Assembly: GCA_905480545.1 (NCBI GenBank)
Contig: CAJQQR010000052.1
Location: 1-64,000, forward strand
Source: an uncultured Pirellulaceae bacterium
GTDB lineage: Bacteria; Planctomycetota; Planctomycetia; Pirellulales; Pirellulaceae
Length of the DNA stretch: 64,000 nucleotides
Direction: 5' to 3'
The position numbers and the translations under genes are program-made. Shown here piece by piece: positions 36,465 to 45,287 of this stretch. Under the pieces are notes generated by a model. That model had not been told where the DNA came from. It saw only the letters and a list, made by a program, of their open reading frames with translations, and did no database searches. Position 1 is the first letter of the stretch. Each line of letters begins with the position of its first letter.

Positions 36465-38357
36465 TTGCTGAAATTGCAGGCTTCGCGTCCACGACCAAAC
36501 GAAACCAGCTGGAGACCGGTTACCGATTTTGTATTTACGATCGTTTTTGCGGCGATCATCCTTTGTTTCAGTTGTCAAACTGACGCACTACAGAATCGGA
36601 CTCAAGACAGAATCTCGACTTCACCGATCGCGACTTCACGGATCGCGACTTCCATTGAGCAGCTTTCCAGTGAAAATCCTCTCGTTCGCGAAAATGCCAA
36701 AGCAAATTTGAAACTGGCCGGAAGTGCTGCCTACGGGCAACTGGAGCACAACCGAAGAACCGGGTCACTGGAATCCCAACTGCTGATCGAAGAGCTATTG
36801 CAACAGATCAAATTCAGCTGGTTCGATGCAAACGATTTACCATCGGTCAAGAACTTGATGTTCAATTTTGCCGATCGCAAAACGGCAGATCGGATTGCGA
36901 TTGTTGACCAATTGGCGATTTTGCCGGCGAAGCACTCATGGAATGCATTGATCAAAATCGTACAGTTTGACCGCGAACCCAAGGTTTCCAACAGTGCCGC
37001 AAGAGCGTGTTTGCAAACCTTCTTTATTCGCGACGGATCAACGAAACAAACTGCGATTCAATTTGCCAAGTCGCAAGAACTCATCCGATTTGACCTTCCG
37101 GCGAAGGCAATTTCAGCGATTGAAAGTGATAGCGTTCGAGCCGTCGCCTTTGTGTTTTACTTAGCAAAAAAGCTCGAACAATTGTTCGGACCGAGAGCCA
37201 ACGATAACACGAAAGACGGTAACAATTCCTCCAAAGTGGACAGCGATTTAAACGAAAATCAAATGATTGCCAACCTCCTGGCCGGCTTCCCGAACCCTTT
37301 AAGGAAACCAGTTCTTCAAACTGCTTATGAACTCTGTGGCCAGTCGTCGGACGCTGCTCAGTTTATAGATCAACGATGTCTTGAGGTTATCGAGTCAGAC
37401 CGTATTGAGTTATTGGAATCGACCGTCGAAGCGTTTTTCTACGCTGGAAGGCTCGAATTAATTATCGAGCTTTTCCAGAAGAACCCAGACCTCGTCCAAC
37501 GAAAGTGGATCATGCCATTCGTTTTGGCAGAGTCGCATTACCTACGTGGGGAAAACGAATTGGGAAACAAAATAGTGTCATGGGCTGTCAGCCAGTCGTC
37601 ACCGTATGACACAGAAAAGCAGCGACTGCCTGTTTTAAACGCAATCGCGCTGGAATCAAACGGATTGATTCATAGTGCGGAACACTTGCTTGGCTCAGAT
37701 GAAAAATTAAAGTCATTGCCGACTCACCTTCGTTTGGCGACCTACGAAATTCGAATCGGAAAACTCAACTCCGCCTACGATCGCATTCAGACCATCTTGG
37801 AGTCGCCACAGGTCATTACGAAAATCAAATCGCAAAGTTTTCGACTTCTTTCCGAAATAGCTGGGGCCAAAAACGACGTCCGCCAGGAATTAGACTGGCT
37901 AAAGAAAGCTTTGAATGCTGATCCAGCAAACGCCGCCAATGCAGTAAGATTTTATCTGGCAGCCCAAACGCTCTCCGACATCGACAAAAAGATTGCTCAG
38001 CAAAGGATTGATGTTTGCATCGGGATCCAAAGGGATCGAAACCGAAAAGCAGGAAAAATGGAACAGTCCAGCATTCCGGCGGAGAGAAATATTGGCAAAA
38101 AGACAATGCAAAAATCCTCCAATGCGTTAGCCTGGTTGCTGGCAAACACCAGTGAAGACATTGAGGAAGCCTTAAATTTTGCGAGGCGTGCGGCTGTAGA
38201 GCCGATGCAGGACAGCTCAATCTTGGACACGCTTGCATTCTGTTACTTCAAATCCGGAAATCAAAAAGCCGCAATCATTGCTCAGCGGCAAGCTGTATTC
38301 CTAAAGCCCTTCGACAAGGGTTATCGTCAGCGTCTCCGAAAGTACGAAGAAAAGTAA
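36465..38357 (+). CDS. Exported HEAT/TPR-like repeat protein
   Basis: About 630 aa. A hydrophobic segment (DFVFTIVFAAIILCFSC) near the N-terminus looks like a signal or lipoprotein signal. The body is all-helical: HEAT-like at first (NPLVRENAKANLKLAG; KHSWNALIKIVQFDREPKVSNSAARACL), then TPR-like toward the end (WLKKALNADPANAANAVRFYLAA; DSSILDTLAFCYFKSGNQKAAIIAQRQAVFLKP). The reading frame is open back to 36177, inside the sigma factor, but the terminator at 36406-36440 rules that out. No ATG follows in frame before the signal segment, so the start is probably TTG at 36465 or 36474; uncertain. Function unknown, probably protein-protein interaction in the periplasm. Confidence 0.7.
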   Translation: MLKLQASRPRPNETSWRPVTDFVFTIVFAAIILCFSCQTDALQNRTQDRISTSPIATSRIATSIEQLSSENPLVRENAKANLKLAGSAAYGQLEHNRRTGSLESQLLIEELLQQIKFSWFDANDLPSVKNLMFNFADRKTADRIAIVDQLAILPAKHSWNALIKIVQFDREPKVSNSAARACLQTFFIRDGSTKQTAIQFAKSQELIRFDLPAKAISAIESDSVRAVAFVFYLAKKLEQLFGPRANDNTKDGNNSSKVDSDLNENQMIANLLAGFPNPLRKPVLQTAYELCGQSSDAAQFIDQRCLEVIESDRIELLESTVEAFFYAGRLELIIELFQKNPDLVQRKWIMPFVLAESHYLRGENELGNKIVSWAVSQSSPYDTEKQRLPVLNAIALESNGLIHSAEHLLGSDEKLKSLPTHLRLATYEIRIGKLNSAYDRIQTILESPQVITKIKSQSFRLLSEIAGAKNDVRQELDWLKKALNADPANAANAVRFYLAAQTLSDIDKKIAQQRIDVCIGIQRDRNRKAGKMEQSSIPAERNIGKKTMQKSSNALAWLLANTSEDIEEALNFARRAAVEPMQDSSILDTLAFCYFKSGNQKAAIIAQRQAVFLKPFDKGYRQRLRKYEEK

Positions 38358-38518
38358 CCCTCGCCGCGAACGGCAATTTTTCTCGTTCCCTCGCTGATCA
38401 GCCACAACTCTTGACAAACCGTTCGGCTTTTAGCGACTGAGCCTTTATCCCATGTGATGTTCATTGTGTTAAACTCGCCTACTAACTTTGCAACCCCATG
38501 TATAACGGAAATCAAACG

Positions 38519-40213
38519 ATGTATCGAAATTTTGCATTAGCAATGGTGCTGGTCATTTACCTCAATCAGATCGGAGCCGCCGATGACTGGGCACGCTTCC
38601 GCGGCCCTGAAGGTTCTGGAGTCGCGGTGGATTCGAATTCGTTGCCAACCGCATGGTCACCGTCTGCGAACTTAGCGTGGAAGACGCCGCTCCCTGGACC
38701 AGGAGCATCCAGTCCAATCATTGTCGGCGACAAAGCATTCGTCACCTGCTACTCCGGCTATGGGTTGATCCAAGAGAGCCCGGGCGACATCGAGCAACTT
38801 GTTCGTCATCTTGTTTGCATCGATGTAAAGTCAGGAAAGAAACTCTGGCAAAAAGATGTGAAAGCATCTTTACCCGAGGATCCCTACTCCGGCATCGGCG
38901 TAACGGCTCACGGATACGCTTCTCACACGCCTGTTTCCGACGGAAAAAACGTTTTCGCGTTTTTTGGCAAAAGCGGAGTTCACGCTTTTGATATGGATGG
39001 CAAAGCACTCTGGAACGCAGAAGTAGGCAAAGAATCTGACCCCGCTAAATGGGGTTCATCCTCCAGTCCAATCGTTTACAAAAACATCCTAATCGTGACC
39101 GCTTCGGCCGAAAGCCAATCCATTTTCGGTTTCGATAAAGATTCCGGCAAAGAACTTTGGCGTCAGGAAGCCAAAGGCCTTGATGGCATGTGGGGCACAC
39201 CGACGTTGGTTAAAGTCGACGACAACCGGACCGACCTTGTCATGTGCGTTGCCAAAGAACTTTGGGGGCTTGATCCCATCAACGGAAAACTTCGATGGTT
39301 CGCTGACGCGACCGGTTCTCAGCAAGCCTACTCCAGCGTTGTGCTGGATGGCAAACGGGTCTACGCATTCACCGGACGGGGTGGTGGCAGCATTGCACTC
39401 GATGCCGGTGGTAGCGGTGACATCAGCAAATCGAACACGGTTTGGACCGGACGCGACAACGCGAGCTTCTCATCGCCTATCCGTCACAAAAACAAGCTAT
39501 ACGTCGTCGCAAGCAGCATTCTAACGGTAGTCGACGCAAAAAGTGGAGAAAGACTTCAGCAACTTCGCCTTAAAGGCGGTCGAAAAACGGGAGGTCGTTT
39601 TGGCTCGCTCGACTATCCATCTCCTGTCGTGGTGGGTGACCGAATGTTTTATCTCAATGGCAGCGGACAGATGTTCGTCTTCTCACTTGGTGAAAAGCTG
39701 AAGCAAATTGCCTTAAATACCGTTACGACTGAAAAGGAAATTTTTTGGGGAACACCTGCGGTCAGTAACAATCAAATGATCCTTCGCAGTGCCAAATACC
39801 TTTACTGTGTTGCTGACAAGGGTGACAAAGTAGAACCAAACGCGACTTTACTCGCAAAAGGTGGCGATGAACCCGCTCGACCGACACCACGTGCAGGCGG
39901 CGGCCGACCAGGTGGAGGACGTCAGTTTGATCCAATGAGCATGTTTAATGGAATGGACACAAACAAAGACGGAAAGGTTACGGAAAAAGAACTGGAAGGT
40001 AACCGAATGGCAGATCGGTTGAAGACATTGGATAAAAATGCTGATGGAGCGATTTCGAAAGACGAGTTCAGCTCGGGCATTTCAACCCTGTTCAGCCGCG
40101 GTGGTGGTGGAAATCGTGGTGGTGGTGGAAATCGTGGTGGTGGAAACTATGGAGGCCGCGGCAATGACACTCGACCAGATCGTCCGCAACGCCCTGAATC
40201 CGTCAAGAAGTAA
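38519..40213 (+). CDS. Secreted PQQ-type beta-propeller protein with C-terminal EF-hands
   Basis: A 564-aa protein with a signal peptide (MYRNFALAMVLVIYLNQIGAA). The propeller of the outer membrane PQQ/BamB-like kind opens with WARFRGPEGSGVA and shows repeated blades (VCIDVKSGKKLWQKDV, GFDKDSGKELWRQEA, LDPINGKLRWFAD, VVDAKSGERLQQLRL). A linker leads to two EF-hand loops, DTNKDGKVTEKE (about 479-490) and DKNADGAISKDE (about 504-515), for calcium, then a Gly/Arg-rich tail with GGGGNR repeats. This arrangement is common in planctomycetes; the role is probably extracellular, substrate unknown. The upstream ATG at 38498 is an alternative, but the signal peptide starts at 38519. Confidence 0.86.
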   Translation: MYRNFALAMVLVIYLNQIGAADDWARFRGPEGSGVAVDSNSLPTAWSPSANLAWKTPLPGPGASSPIIVGDKAFVTCYSGYGLIQESPGDIEQLVRHLVCIDVKSGKKLWQKDVKASLPEDPYSGIGVTAHGYASHTPVSDGKNVFAFFGKSGVHAFDMDGKALWNAEVGKESDPAKWGSSSSPIVYKNILIVTASAESQSIFGFDKDSGKELWRQEAKGLDGMWGTPTLVKVDDNRTDLVMCVAKELWGLDPINGKLRWFADATGSQQAYSSVVLDGKRVYAFTGRGGGSIALDAGGSGDISKSNTVWTGRDNASFSSPIRHKNKLYVVASSILTVVDAKSGERLQQLRLKGGRKTGGRFGSLDYPSPVVVGDRMFYLNGSGQMFVFSLGEKLKQIALNTVTTEKEIFWGTPAVSNNQMILRSAKYLYCVADKGDKVEPNATLLAKGGDEPARPTPRAGGGRPGGGRQFDPMSMFNGMDTNKDGKVTEKELEGNRMADRLKTLDKNADGAISKDEFSSGISTLFSRGGGGNRGGGGNRGGGNYGGRGNDTRPDRPQRPESVKK

Positions 40214-40227
40214 ATCCGTTTTCAGTC

Positions 40228-40267
40228 GGCAATCGGCGTGCAAACGCCGATTGCCCTTGTTTTATTT
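40228..40267 (+). terminator. Strong terminator between convergent genes
   Basis: Perfect 12-bp stem GGCAATCGGCGT / ACGCCGATTGCC with a GCAA tetraloop, followed by a T-rich stretch on the plus strand. It separates the PQQ-propeller gene from the convergent cytochrome gene. Confidence 0.92.
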
Positions 40268-40290
40268 CTTGGGAATCACCTTCGGTACAG

Positions 40291-42147
40291 TTACCGTTTT
40301 CGTTTCGTTCCGCGAATGACTTCTGACGGAGTACCACCGTAAATCACTGAGAAGGCGCGATTGAAATCATTTCCATTGCGAAGAGCTTTGATTAAATTGT
40401 TGAATTTGCTGCGATTTCCCATCAGCTTTGAGACAAAAACGTAACCCGCTATTACAGCGTCTTCTGGTGGTAATTGGCCACGGACAAATTCGTCACCCGT
40501 TTGCATCTTTGCCAGGACTTGAGGCCAACGCTCCTTCCAACCGAGAACTCGCGGATCCTTAGGAGCGGTTTTCTGCGCTGCCGCCCGCGCCGCACCTTCT
40601 GAAAACCACGTCGGCGTTTCCACGCCAAGATTTGCGACAAGGACGCCTGCAATTTGCTGAGCAAGCATCGCTTCTTCGGAATACTCGTCATCGTTTCGAG
40701 GCAAAATAATTGCCCCATAAGCGTTAACAATGTCGTATCGAAAATGACCTTTCCATTCTTTTGGTAGCTCTCGTCGCTCGACCATTTTTCCAAACTCACT
40801 GTAATCGTAGCGTTGTTTGAACAAGTACAATGTTGCCCGGCCTTTGACCAACGGCCCCGATCCACCCAAGAACATTCGATTGATTTTGGGTGTTAGCTTT
40901 TCTGCAAGTTTTGCATAGTCATTCAAAACGGTTTCAGACATGTCGCCGAACAGAACAAAACTCTTCGTTTCGACCATGGTTGGGTCTGTGTTAGGCATGA
41001 ACAGCTTCCAATTGGTCTTCGATGCAGCCAATCGGTCCGCCATCAATTCTTCGTGGGATGCCTTGGTCGCTTTGGCAAGCTCAAAAATCGGCTTGATGTC
41101 CTGGCGTTCGTCTTTTGCGTCGAAAGTGCCACCCTCCAAAATCCATTTTTCTATTTTGGCGATCTCCTCTGGCTTCAATGCCGGTCTTCTTGCGGGCATT
41201 CGCGCACCACCTTCGCCTTTGATTCGTTTAACGAGAAGGCTTTCCGCCGGCTTTCCCTGAACAATAATTTGCCCGGTGTCGCCACCCCGGATCAGTTGTC
41301 GAAAAGTTGAAAGATTCAAACCGCCACTTGCGTTGTTCTGAATATCGTAATGGCATCCATTGCAATTTTTGATAAAGATCGGCGCGATATCGAATGCGAA
41401 ACTGACGGTCTCCTTTCCAGTTGCCATGACCACTTTGGCTTCGTCGACAACAGGCGCATCGGGGTCAGCCGCTTTTGCCAAGTCATTCAGGCTGACCGCC
41501 TTGTCCGCACCATCGTACTTCGCACCTTCCGCGATCCACTTTTTCAAAATCGCAACTTCCTCCGCTTTGACTTCTCCACTTGGTGGCATTTCACCGTCGT
41601 CGATCACCTCAATCAACCGACTGCCGGTAGCGTCTCCTGGAAAAATTACCGTATTATTATTTTGCCCCCTCATCAGATTTTCAAATGTCGACATGCTAAA
41701 CCGGCCTTGAGCCCGATTCACATGGCAACGACCGCAATTGCTGACCAAAATCGGTGCAACGGATTTTGAGAAACTAACGCCCATCGCAGCGTCACTGCCC
41801 GGTTTGGGTTTGGGCGGATTTAAGGGCTTTAGTGCAGGAAGTGTATAACCTTCTAATTCCAGTAGCGAATGGGCTTTTTGTAATCGTGAGTAAGTCGGGC
41901 GTAATGCCCGGATGACTTTCTGATCTCCAGAAGTTGTCAACGAGTCGATGTCCGCTTGGATGGTTTTGACCAATGCTGCACAATCCTTCAGCTTTTTCGA
42001 CCCGTAAAGCTTTCCAGCTTCCACCATTTGATTGTTGATTTTTGTAATCGCCTGACGCTGCGCCGCAGTTTGTCCGCTGCAAATGTTTGCACCAAATAAC
42101 AGCAAAGCAAAAGCAATGACAAAACAGCTCGATTGGGTCAGACGCAC
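40291..42147 (-). CDS. Exported protein with two planctomycete cytochrome c domains
   Basis: About 618 aa. Signal segment (SSCFVIAFALLLFGANICSGQ) followed by a helical region. Two PSCyt1-type heme domains come next: VSNCGRCHVNRAQGRFSMSTFENLMRG and IKNCNGCHYDIQNNASGGLNLSTFRQLIRGG, each with a downstream Met-Pro segment (GEMPPSGE; GGARMPARRP) where the distal ligand is expected. The C-terminal 220 residues resemble a peptidase-MA/gluzincin-like fold without HExxH (TPTWFSEGAARAAAQ). The frame is open to a TTG at 42219, but the GTG at 42145-42147 has a GGAG site six bases upstream and starts at the signal peptide. Function: probable periplasmic electron-transfer or adhesion protein. Confidence 0.82.
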   Translation of the reverse strand: MRLTQSSCFVIAFALLLFGANICSGQTAAQRQAITKINNQMVEAGKLYGSKKLKDCAALVKTIQADIDSLTTSGDQKVIRALRPTYSRLQKAHSLLELEGYTLPALKPLNPPKPKPGSDAAMGVSFSKSVAPILVSNCGRCHVNRAQGRFSMSTFENLMRGQNNNTVIFPGDATGSRLIEVIDDGEMPPSGEVKAEEVAILKKWIAEGAKYDGADKAVSLNDLAKAADPDAPVVDEAKVVMATGKETVSFAFDIAPIFIKNCNGCHYDIQNNASGGLNLSTFRQLIRGGDTGQIIVQGKPAESLLVKRIKGEGGARMPARRPALKPEEIAKIEKWILEGGTFDAKDERQDIKPIFELAKATKASHEELMADRLAASKTNWKLFMPNTDPTMVETKSFVLFGDMSETVLNDYAKLAEKLTPKINRMFLGGSGPLVKGRATLYLFKQRYDYSEFGKMVERRELPKEWKGHFRYDIVNAYGAIILPRNDDEYSEEAMLAQQIAGVLVANLGVETPTWFSEGAARAAAQKTAPKDPRVLGWKERWPQVLAKMQTGDEFVRGQLPPEDAVIAGYVFVSKLMGNRSKFNNLIKALRNGNDFNRAFSVIYGGTPSEVIRGTKRKR

Positions 42148-42445
42148 TTTGAACTCCGCTGAAAAACTGAAACTAGACTGGATAAAGCAAGCAATGATTG
42201 ATTTCGATGCGGGCTTCAACCGCTAAGATTATTATAAGTTGCTCTTGAAAATCGCGAAACTTCCGCGAGGACGTTTTCGAACATGGATACGAAGGTAGTC
42301 ATTTTCGGGCAAGGTTGAATTGTTGCCAACGCGGCCTGTTCATCTTTAAAAATGCCACGCAAGTGCGTATGGACACCGAAATATTACTTCTTAAAAACGA
42401 ATAATGCCTCAAAAAGTACTCCGAGAACGCGACCGAAAACGTTTT

Positions 42446-43129
42446 TTATGCGTGGTGCCGCTTGCGTGCCTTCAACTTTCGCTTGAAAAAATATTCGTCG
42501 GAACGTGATTGCTTGTAGCCGTATTCGACAGCAAACCATTCTGCAAACCGCTCGCGGTCCTCATAACCGGTATTCCGATCGTCAAGCAAATGCCCCAATT
42601 CGTGTATCAAGATGTTGTTTAAATAAAAATCTCGAGCCGTTTTCTCAGTCCAAGCCAATGTCCATGTCTCATCGACTGCATCGTGCGTCCATTTACCGCC
42701 ATACATCTTGGTTTCAACCAATAAACGAGGCGATGGCGGGGCTCCATAGGTCTCAATAAACGCTTCATTGAGTGGGTAAAGATACAACGCCGTCCCCCAC
42801 TGCATCCCGTAGCAGGGAAAGCTCTTTTTCTTTTTGGTAATCCGCCCAAGTTGGACGACATCAAGATCAGCGAGCATCTCCGGTGGAAGAAGTGCAAGCC
42901 GGTTGGCGACTTCAGCTGATGTCACAACGTGGACAAGTCCAATACCTGGGTCCTTTTCAATGATCCGATAGCCGTCTTTTTCCCCTTCGATCGGTTCATA
43001 CCAATCTTCATTCGGAAAGAAAGAACGTTTTGCCTCAGATTGTGCAAAACGATTCCGATTCCGCGGGACACCGTAAGACATCCGCTTTTTGCTGCGGCGA
43101 AAAGCGTGATTTTTTTTTGAACTCGACAT
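42446..43129 (-). CDS. Putative zinc metallopeptidase (HELGH)
   Basis: A 227-aa soluble protein with no signal peptide. The motif ILIHELGHLLDD (HExxH at 176-180) is a gluzincin-type zinc site, and Glu197 in RERFAEWFAVEYG is well placed as third ligand; the AEWFA pattern recurs in peptidase families with tRNA- or SprT-like folds. The N-terminus is very basic (SSSKKNHAFRRSKKRMSYG) and so is the C-terminus (KRKLKARKRHH), which suggests nucleic acid or ribosome contact. I cannot assign a family. It stands 400 bases from the next gene on the same strand. Confidence 0.72.
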   Translation of the reverse strand: MSSSKKNHAFRRSKKRMSYGVPRNRNRFAQSEAKRSFFPNEDWYEPIEGEKDGYRIIEKDPGIGLVHVVTSAEVANRLALLPPEMLADLDVVQLGRITKKKKSFPCYGMQWGTALYLYPLNEAFIETYGAPPSPRLLVETKMYGGKWTHDAVDETWTLAWTEKTARDFYLNNILIHELGHLLDDRNTGYEDRERFAEWFAVEYGYKQSRSDEYFFKRKLKARKRHHA

Positions 43130-43530
43130 CGCTATTCCATTCAGAAAACGGTCTGCGACATCCCTGGCGATTGTATTCAGCGACGATTGCTGAATCGAAA
43201 CTATTTCTCCTTCAACAATAGTAGGCAGCGGGACGGCCCGAATTCAAGAATCAAATCTCAAGCCCATGGTCCGACGCTGGAATCCGCCCACGGAACTGCG
43301 ACTCGATTCGAGTTTGCGGAGGATGCCGATCATTGCGACTGCGACAAAAACCCGGATCGTGCCGATTAGTCGATCATTGCCCGTGCGTCCATCCGCCAAA
43401 GGACGCTTTGTAAAACTGAAGTGCTAGCACCTCGGTTGACAACTTCAGAGGTGGCGACCAGCGGTGGAAATCCGAAAAATCCCATTGCTGTCCAGTCACT
43501 TTGGGTTCGACACTCGGTTGGAACCGTTAC
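43130..43530. other. Gene-free spacer
   Basis: About 400 bases between the kinase and the putative metallopeptidase. A 6-bp dyad (CTGAAG ... CTTCAG, about 43415-43448) lies near the kinase stop without a T-run. No gene or RNA recognised. Confidence 0.35.
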
Positions 43531-45036
43531 TCATCCGCCCAGTAGGCTCAACCAATCCAGAACCAGGATGGTGAATGCGGACGATGCAAAAACAGAAACG
43601 AGAATCATAATCATCAACACGACGGGTGTGATTTCGATCGTTTTGCGAGACATCGATCCAGGATTGCTTGGCTGAGAACCGTTGGACGGCAAGCCTGCAG
43701 CGGGCACATCGGATAAAGATTGGCTTGACTGAGAGTGAATTTCCGAACCGGCAACAATGTCGGAAAAAGAAACTGCATTGAGTCGGATTTTGGAATGTGA
43801 TCCGCTTCTGGAAGGCGACACATTCTTCACCGAATCATCGTCGGAAACCGCCACCGTTTCATTAGGGGAAGCAGGCGCGGGATTTTTTTCACGATCAACC
43901 GTTGACGGATCGAATGCAGCAGAGCCATCGACAATCGGCGTGCCCTCATTCGAAGCGTTTAAGGAGGCCTGCTTCACAACCACCGCTGGAGTCCTTCCAG
44001 CCAACCAATCAGACAAAACTTGATTGACTTCATTACAACTTTGCGGCCGGTCATCAGGATCTTTTTCCATCATCCGATCGAGTATTTTTTGAAGCGAGTC
44101 AGGGCAATCGTTTCGGTATTCTGAAATTTTCTTGGGGCTACGAGTTTGATGCATGCTGATACGTTGTGCGAGGGTTCCCTCATTAAACGGTGGCTCACCA
44201 GCGAGCATAAAAAACAGAGTGCACCCCAAACCGTAGATATCGGCGCGGTGATCAACGGTATGACTGTTCATCGCTTGCTCAGGTGCCAAGTAATCAGCGG
44301 TACCCAGGATCTTTTCGTTGTACTCCAAAGTTAACGAATACTCGTCTTCCTTGAAGAGCGCCAAACCGAGATCAAGGATTTTGACTTCGTTATTTTTATC
44401 GACCAACAAGTTACCCGGTTTCACATCACGATGAATCACGCCTTCGTCATGAGCAAACTGCAGAGCATTCGCCGCCTGGGCGATATAACTGGCTGCATCA
44501 CGCGGGTTGACCTTGCCATCTTGTTCAATAATTTTCCCGACGTCCCGACCATCGACGAACTCCATGATCAGATAATGCGTTTCACTTTCTTCGTCATGAT
44601 CGACGTCGAATGCCCGGACGATGTTGGGATGATTCAATGAGGCGGATGCCCGGGCTTCGATGTAGAATCGTTCGAGATAAGTCTTATCGGAAACCCGCTT
44701 TCGAGGCAGAACCTTAATCGCACGTCGCTGGTGCATTTGGACGTGTTCGACCAAGTACACGCTGCTCATGCCGCCCGTTCCGATGTGGCCAAGGATTTTG
44801 TACTTGCCCAGAAAGAAGCCTTTGTACTTTTGGCTGAGCAATTTCTCGGATTGCCATTTGGTAATCATCTCCATTTCAATGAGACGATTCATCACGAATT
44901 TGGTATCGGCCAATGGCTCGCCACCGTTCTCTTGCTTGAGCCTGGTTAGCGAATCGCGCAGCACATTATCCGGAATGAGTCCGCTTTTTTGTAAAAGCTC
45001 TACAAAACGTTTGACGCTAATTTTCGCCATAACCAT
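43531..45036 (-). CDS. Membrane-anchored Ser/Thr protein kinase
   Basis: A 501-aa eukaryotic-type (Hanks) kinase. Residues 1-75 form the planctomycete N-terminal module (FVELLQKSGLIPDNVLRDSL ... MITKWQSEKLLSQKYKGFFLGKY). Kinase motifs: GTGGMSSVY loop (86-94), Lys108 in AIKVL, catalytic HRDVKPGN (202-209), DLGLA in place of DFG, APEQAM, and DIYGLG. A low-complexity Ser/Pro linker leads to a C-terminal transmembrane segment (VLMIMILVSVFASSAFTILVL) with almost nothing after it, so the kinase domain is cytoplasmic and tail-anchored. ATGs at 45036 and 45030 are both possible starts. Divergent from uvrA. Confidence 0.92.
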   Translation of the reverse strand: MVMAKISVKRFVELLQKSGLIPDNVLRDSLTRLKQENGGEPLADTKFVMNRLIEMEMITKWQSEKLLSQKYKGFFLGKYKILGHIGTGGMSSVYLVEHVQMHQRRAIKVLPRKRVSDKTYLERFYIEARASASLNHPNIVRAFDVDHDEESETHYLIMEFVDGRDVGKIIEQDGKVNPRDAASYIAQAANALQFAHDEGVIHRDVKPGNLLVDKNNEVKILDLGLALFKEDEYSLTLEYNEKILGTADYLAPEQAMNSHTVDHRADIYGLGCTLFFMLAGEPPFNEGTLAQRISMHQTRSPKKISEYRNDCPDSLQKILDRMMEKDPDDRPQSCNEVNQVLSDWLAGRTPAVVVKQASLNASNEGTPIVDGSAAFDPSTVDREKNPAPASPNETVAVSDDDSVKNVSPSRSGSHSKIRLNAVSFSDIVAGSEIHSQSSQSLSDVPAAGLPSNGSQPSNPGSMSRKTIEITPVVLMIMILVSVFASSAFTILVLDWLSLLGG

Positions 45037-45287
45037 CCGGGAAAAGCATTAGAGAAGCGTACATCCTGTCCCGCCCTAGCCAAAGATCGTACCAACACCT
45101 TTATCTTAGCCTCGAATCAAGGAAACGTCATGTGATCTTTGAGATATTGAGGTTTGTGGAAGTTTGAGCGAGCAATGAATAGGGTAAAGAACAGAATTGT
45201 CCGATTTTTCATAGACTAAATGACGCGCCATTCGCATATTGGGCAGAACGAGTAAAATATCCTGTTTCGAAATTGCCCGGATAGAAG

